Below, in pieces: positions 9,310 through 12,123 of a DNA stretch of 12,123 nucleotides; the first letter of the stretch is position 1; each line of letters begins with the position of its first letter. This DNA is from an uncultured Oscillospiraceae bacterium (GTDB lineage: Bacteria > Bacillota > Clostridia > Oscillospirales > Oscillospiraceae), in NCBI GenBank assembly GCA_905233785.1, contig CAJOCV010000040.1, positions 1-12,123 of the forward strand. The letters run 5' to 3'. A model generated the notes under the pieces. It was not told the DNA's origin. It saw only the letters and a list, made by a program, of their open reading frames with translations, and made no database searches. A program made the position numbers and the translations under genes.

Positions 9310-9660
9310 ATGGTAAAAATCGTCAACGACATGGGCAGGATCCGGATCACCGGCGAGGTGTTCTCGAACCTTGCGGGCGACGCGGCCACCAGCTGCTTCG
9401 GCGTCAAGGGCATGGTCGGGCGCAGCCAGAGCAGCAGCCCGCTGCAGCTTCTGCGCAGGGAGAATATGTCCAGGGGCGTTGAAGTGCATTATAATGAGGA
9501 TGGCAGCATCAGCCTGGAGCTTCACATCGGCGTAGACCAGGGCGTGAACATTTCCGCTGTCTGCCGCAGCATCATGAAGGAAGTCGCCTACAAGCTCAAC
9601 AAGGCCACCGGCGTGCCGGTGCAGGCTGTGGACGTGTATGTAGATTCGATTGTGAAATAA
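9310..9660 (+). CDS. yloU: Asp23/Gls24 (DUF322) family protein, YloU-like
   Basis: This 116-residue soluble protein has the compact alpha/beta pattern of the Asp23/Gls24 family: an N-terminal strand (GRIRITGEVFSNLAGDAA), a central conserved turn (CFGVKGMV), two hydrophobic strands including SISLELHIGVDQGVNI, and a final helix and strand ending in VDVYVDSIV. Its length matches B. subtilis YloU (about 120 residues). Family members are linked to cell-envelope homeostasis and alkaline shock in Gram-positives, but their biochemical role is unsettled. The start at 9310 has AAAGGAG upstream; the open frame reaches 9217, but that part overlaps the -35 region and is not family-like. The gap to fakA is only 38 bases, reproducing the conserved yloU-yloV pair and supporting both calls. 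Confidence 0.9.
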   Translation: MVKIVNDMGRIRITGEVFSNLAGDAATSCFGVKGMVGRSQSSSPLQLLRRENMSRGVEVHYNEDGSISLELHIGVDQGVNISAVCRSIMKEVAYKLNKATGVPVQAVDVYVDSIVK

Positions 9661-9698
9661 AGTTCACAAATGTTCAATATAATGGAGACACACATAAC

Positions 9699-11411
9699 AT
9701 GAGAGACTATCTTGATGCCGCGGCCTTTAAGGAAATGATCCTCTGCGCGGACGCGGCACTGCACGCCAATATCCAAACCATCAACGACTTAAACGTCTTT
9801 CCCGTCCCGGACGGGGACACCGGCACCAACATGGGCCTGACCATCAACAACGCCGCCGCGGAGCTGCGCAAGAAGAACTTTGACACCGTGGCCGCCGCGG
9901 CGGACTGTGTGGCGGGGGCGATGCTGCGCGGCGCGCGCGGCAACTCCGGCGTGATCCTGTCGCTGCTGTTTCGCGGCATCGCCCGCCGCCTCAAGGGGAC
10001 CGAGACCGCCGGAGCCGAGGAGTTTGCCGGCGCGATGAACGACGGTGTGGAGGCCGCTTATAAGGCGGTCATGAAGCCCGCGGAGGGAACCATCCTCACC
10101 GTCTCCCGCATGGCCTCCGCCGCCGCGGTCAAGGCCGCGAAGAACGGCGCTGACCTGGAAAACACCCTGGTGGAGGCGATCCGCGCCGGGGAAGAGGCGC
10201 TGGAAAATACCGTAAACCAGAACCCGGTGCTCAAAAAGGCCGGCGTCATTGATGCCGGCGGCAAGGGTTACATGGTGATCCTCTCAGCCGTCCTCGCCTC
10301 CCTGCGCGGGGAAATCAGCTCTGCCAAGGCCGCGCAGGCACACGATTACAAGGAGACGTCGGTCTTTGTCGAGGGGAAGGTGGACGTGCCGAAGATCAAC
10401 ATTTTCGACACGGTTTACGTCGTGCGCAAGAAGAGCCCGGACGTGGATCTTGAGCCGCTGCGCCGCTATCTGGGCAGCATCGGCGATTCGCTGGTCATCA
10501 GCGACGACGATGAGATTTTCAAGGTGCATGTACATACCGACATTCCCGGCTCCGCCCTGAGCGAGAGCCAGAAATACGGCGCGCTGGACATTGCCAAGAT
10601 CGAGAATATGCAGCTGCAGGCGCTCGATCAGCTCGCCGGGCAGAAGGCGAAGAGCACGGACGATCTGGAGGCTGTTGACGAGGAGCTTACCGCCATGGAG
10701 TCCGCCTCCGCCGTCGCCGGCGAGGAAGAGGAGGAGGGCGTCGCCGAGCCGGAGAAGGAGTATGGCGTGGTCGCCGTCTGCGCGGGCAAGGGCATGGAGG
10801 CGCTGTTTCTGGAGCTGGGTGTGGATCAGGTCGTCACCGGCGGTCAGACCATGAATCCCTCTACCGATGATATTCTCAAGGCCGTCAACCGCACTCCGGC
10901 CTCCACGGTCTTTGTCTTCCCCAACAACAAAAACATCATCATGGCGGCCGAGCAGTGCGTGCCCCTGACGGAAAAGCGCGTCATTGTCATGCCCACGAAG
11001 ACGGTGCCGCAGGGCGTGTCCGCGATGCTGAATTTCTCCCCCGACGAGAGCGAGGAGAGCCTGGTCGGCGCGATGGGGGAGGCCATCGGCAGCGTGCACA
11101 CCGCGATGGTGACCTATGCCGCGAGGGACTCCGATTTTGACGGGCACTCCATCCACGCGGGCGAGTATCTCGCGCTGCTGGACGGCGCGCTGATCGGCAG
11201 CTTTGGTGATACGGCGCTGCTCTTTGGCGAGCTTTCCCGGGCGGTGCAGCAGTTCCACCCCGAGTTCATCACCGTCTACTTTGGCGAGGATGTGCAGGAG
11301 GCAGACGCCGAGAACGCGGCGGACACCATTCGCGAGGGCTTCCCCGAGGCGGAGGTGAGCGTCGTGGAAGGCGGCCAGCCGGTCTACTATTACATGATCT
11401 CCGTGGAGTGA
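9699..11411 (+). CDS. fakA: FakA-type fatty-acid kinase catalytic subunit (DAK2 domain, YloV)
   Basis: This 570-residue protein resembles FakA/YloV (about 550 residues), which phosphorylates FakB-bound fatty acids to acyl-phosphate so that exogenous fatty acids enter phospholipid synthesis. Residues 1-~200 form the DAK2 ATP-binding domain, with NVFPVPDGDTGTNM (D38 and D40 for Mg-ATP) and GARGNSGVILS near 78-88. The middle domain contains VHVHTDIPG, typical of FakA. An acidic linker rich in Glu (~340-355) leads to a C-terminal domain with GGQTMNPSTDDIL, also characteristic. The start at 9699 has GGAG at 9684-9687, a slightly long 11-base spacing, with no better in-frame start nearby. It is co-transcribed with yloU and ended by the terminator at 11427. 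The required FakB (DegV-type) partner is not in this window, so it must be encoded elsewhere if the enzyme is active. Older annotations call it dihydroxyacetone kinase-like. Confidence 0.93.
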   Translation: MRDYLDAAAFKEMILCADAALHANIQTINDLNVFPVPDGDTGTNMGLTINNAAAELRKKNFDTVAAAADCVAGAMLRGARGNSGVILSLLFRGIARRLKGTETAGAEEFAGAMNDGVEAAYKAVMKPAEGTILTVSRMASAAAVKAAKNGADLENTLVEAIRAGEEALENTVNQNPVLKKAGVIDAGGKGYMVILSAVLASLRGEISSAKAAQAHDYKETSVFVEGKVDVPKINIFDTVYVVRKKSPDVDLEPLRRYLGSIGDSLVISDDDEIFKVHVHTDIPGSALSESQKYGALDIAKIENMQLQALDQLAGQKAKSTDDLEAVDEELTAMESASAVAGEEEEEGVAEPEKEYGVVAVCAGKGMEALFLELGVDQVVTGGQTMNPSTDDILKAVNRTPASTVFVFPNNKNIIMAAEQCVPLTEKRVIVMPTKTVPQGVSAMLNFSPDESEESLVGAMGEAIGSVHTAMVTYAARDSDFDGHSIHAGEYLALLDGALIGSFGDTALLFGELSRAVQQFHPEFITVYFGEDVQEADAENAADTIREGFPEAEVSVVEGGQPVYYYMISVE

Positions 11412-11426
11412 TCGACTCCCGGCATC

Positions 11427-11463
11427 CATACAGGCCGCCCGGTTGGGCGGCCTGTATGCTTTT
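11427..11463 (+). terminator. Strong intrinsic terminator after fakA
   Basis: Arms 11427-11440 and 11445-11458 are perfect 14-bp complements with a GGTT loop, followed by C and TTTT (11460-11463). It lies 15 bases beyond the fakA stop and ends the yloU-fakA operon, isolating the next gene. Confidence 0.9.
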
Positions 11464-11509
11464 GCCGCGCAGCTCAACCTGCACGGGAATTGATTCCATT
11501 TTCCCGTTA

Positions 11510-11538
11510 TTTACTTCCGCTCTCGCCGCGCATATGAT
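11510..11538 (+). promoter_or_regulatory. Candidate promoter of the XRE regulator
   Basis: TTTACT (11510-11515), a 17-base spacer and TATGAT (11533-11538) predict a start near 11545 and a leader of about 40 bases before the ATG at 11585. The -10 matches 5 of 6 consensus bases and the -35 matches 4 of 6. It lies after the fakA terminator, so the gene is probably transcribed alone. Confidence 0.55.
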
Positions 11539-11584
11539 TTATGGCAGTACAGGAACGGCGAATGAAACACGGAGGAGACAAACA

Positions 11585-12118
11585 ATGGACAACTTGAAAA
11601 TCGGCGCGTATATCCAGACCCTGCGAAAAAGTGCAGGCATGACCCAGAAAGAACTGGCAGAGCGGCTGAACGTATCTTTTCAGGCCGTGAGCAAATGGGA
11701 AACGGGCGAGTGCCTGCCGGACACCGCGCTGCTCCCCGCGCTGTGCGAATGCCTCGGGACGACGGCGGACAGGCTGCTCAACGGCGGCTCCGTCATCATC
11801 CGGGGAAGAAAGACCATGCGCGTGGAGGACGTGATCACGGGTTTTTCCCATCTGGAAGAGATCGGCCGGCTTTTCGGCGAGAAGTGCACGTTTTATACTT
11901 CGATGATCGACGGTATCAACGAAAAAATGAACATGGACGTGCTGGAATATCTGAAAGATCCGCAGACGCGGGACGTGCTGTACGCAGAAGTGCTGATCCA
12001 GGGCATCCTCATGGGACGCGCCGTGGATATGGACGAGGTGGAGGCTGCCTTTGTCAACCGAAAAATGGTCGAAACCGTGCGGCGTTACCTCAGCCGTACG
12101 GGCGAGGGGATGAAATAA
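11585..12118 (+). CDS. XRE/Cro-type helix-turn-helix regulator with an uncharacterised C-terminal region
   Basis: A 177-residue DNA-binding protein. Residues ~4-62 form a clear XRE-family domain: IGAYIQTLRKSAGMTQKELA, then the recognition helix in NVSFQAVSKWETGE, then LPDTALLPALCECLGTTADRLL. This arrangement is typical of Firmicutes transcriptional repressors. From ~75 to 177 is a mostly helical, charged region (for example HLEEIGRLFGEKC and VEAAFVNRKMVETVRRYL) that I do not recognise; it may be a dimerisation or ligand-sensing domain. The start at 11585 is set by GGAGGAG about 8 bases upstream and by the domain beginning there; the frame is open further upstream, but across the terminator and promoter. 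No obvious target gene lies within the window, and whatever is controlled may lie past the right edge. It has no membrane segment or peptidase motif. Confidence 0.88.
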   Translation: MDNLKIGAYIQTLRKSAGMTQKELAERLNVSFQAVSKWETGECLPDTALLPALCECLGTTADRLLNGGSVIIRGRKTMRVEDVITGFSHLEEIGRLFGEKCTFYTSMIDGINEKMNMDVLEYLKDPQTRDVLYAEVLIQGILMGRAVDMDEVEAAFVNRKMVETVRRYLSRTGEGMK

Positions 12119-12123
12119 AAAAG

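Noticed and set aside
9010..9525. N-terminal extension of the nifJ frame
   Set aside because: It would run antisense through yloU and across both promoters, and the known PFOR N-terminus starts at 9009 with a ribosome site.
10284..11477. A 397-codon minus-strand ORF opposite fakA
   Set aside because: It is an antisense shadow of fakA. It runs through the fakA terminator and shows no recognisable domain.

Overview
The window looks like chromosomal DNA of a strictly anaerobic, GC-rich Clostridia member, most likely of the Oscillospiraceae/Clostridial cluster IV type. This is inferred from a single-chain pyruvate:ferredoxin oxidoreductase, a Gram-positive yloU-fakA (yloV) gene pair, a VanY-like carboxypeptidase with an N-terminal anchor, strong AGGAG-type ribosome binding sites and GC-rich codon use. 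No marker gene fixes the species.

Layout. Bases 78-112 hold a perfect hairpin, followed by a minus-strand M15B (VanY-like) D-Ala-D-Ala carboxypeptidase (117-1025). A compact divergent regulatory region (1026-1261) separates it from a plus-strand two-gene unit: a multispanning GT-C/PMT-type membrane glycosyltransferase (1262-2764) and a small metallo-beta-lactamase-fold hydrolase (2777-3400). Bases 3401-3931 have no convincing gene. They contain a 142-bp MITE-like inverted-repeat element (3461-3602) and a promoter, structured RNA and intrinsic terminator module (3684-3884). Next is a visibly AT-richer lipoprotein gene built from four tandem ~61-residue helical repeats plus an unrecognised C-terminal domain (3932-5242). 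A terminator at 5295-5320 separates it from the minus-strand PFOR gene nifJ (5353-9009). Divergent from nifJ is a plus-strand operon encoding a YloU/Asp23-family protein (9310-9660) and a FakA-type fatty-acid kinase (9699-11411), closed by a strong terminator. The window ends with a monocistronic XRE-family regulator (11585-12118).

How the genes fit together. Most are housekeeping or envelope functions: peptidoglycan trimming, lipid-linked sugar transfer, pyruvate oxidation to acetyl-CoA, and activation of exogenous fatty acids. The accessory, least explained part is 3401-5242. There a putative mobile hairpin element, an orphan leader RNA with mutually exclusive helices and its own terminator, and a recently internally duplicated lipoprotein of foreign-looking composition sit side by side. 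The leader/attenuator plus lipoprotein is the best candidate for something undescribed. Homology, folding and expression could not be tested here.
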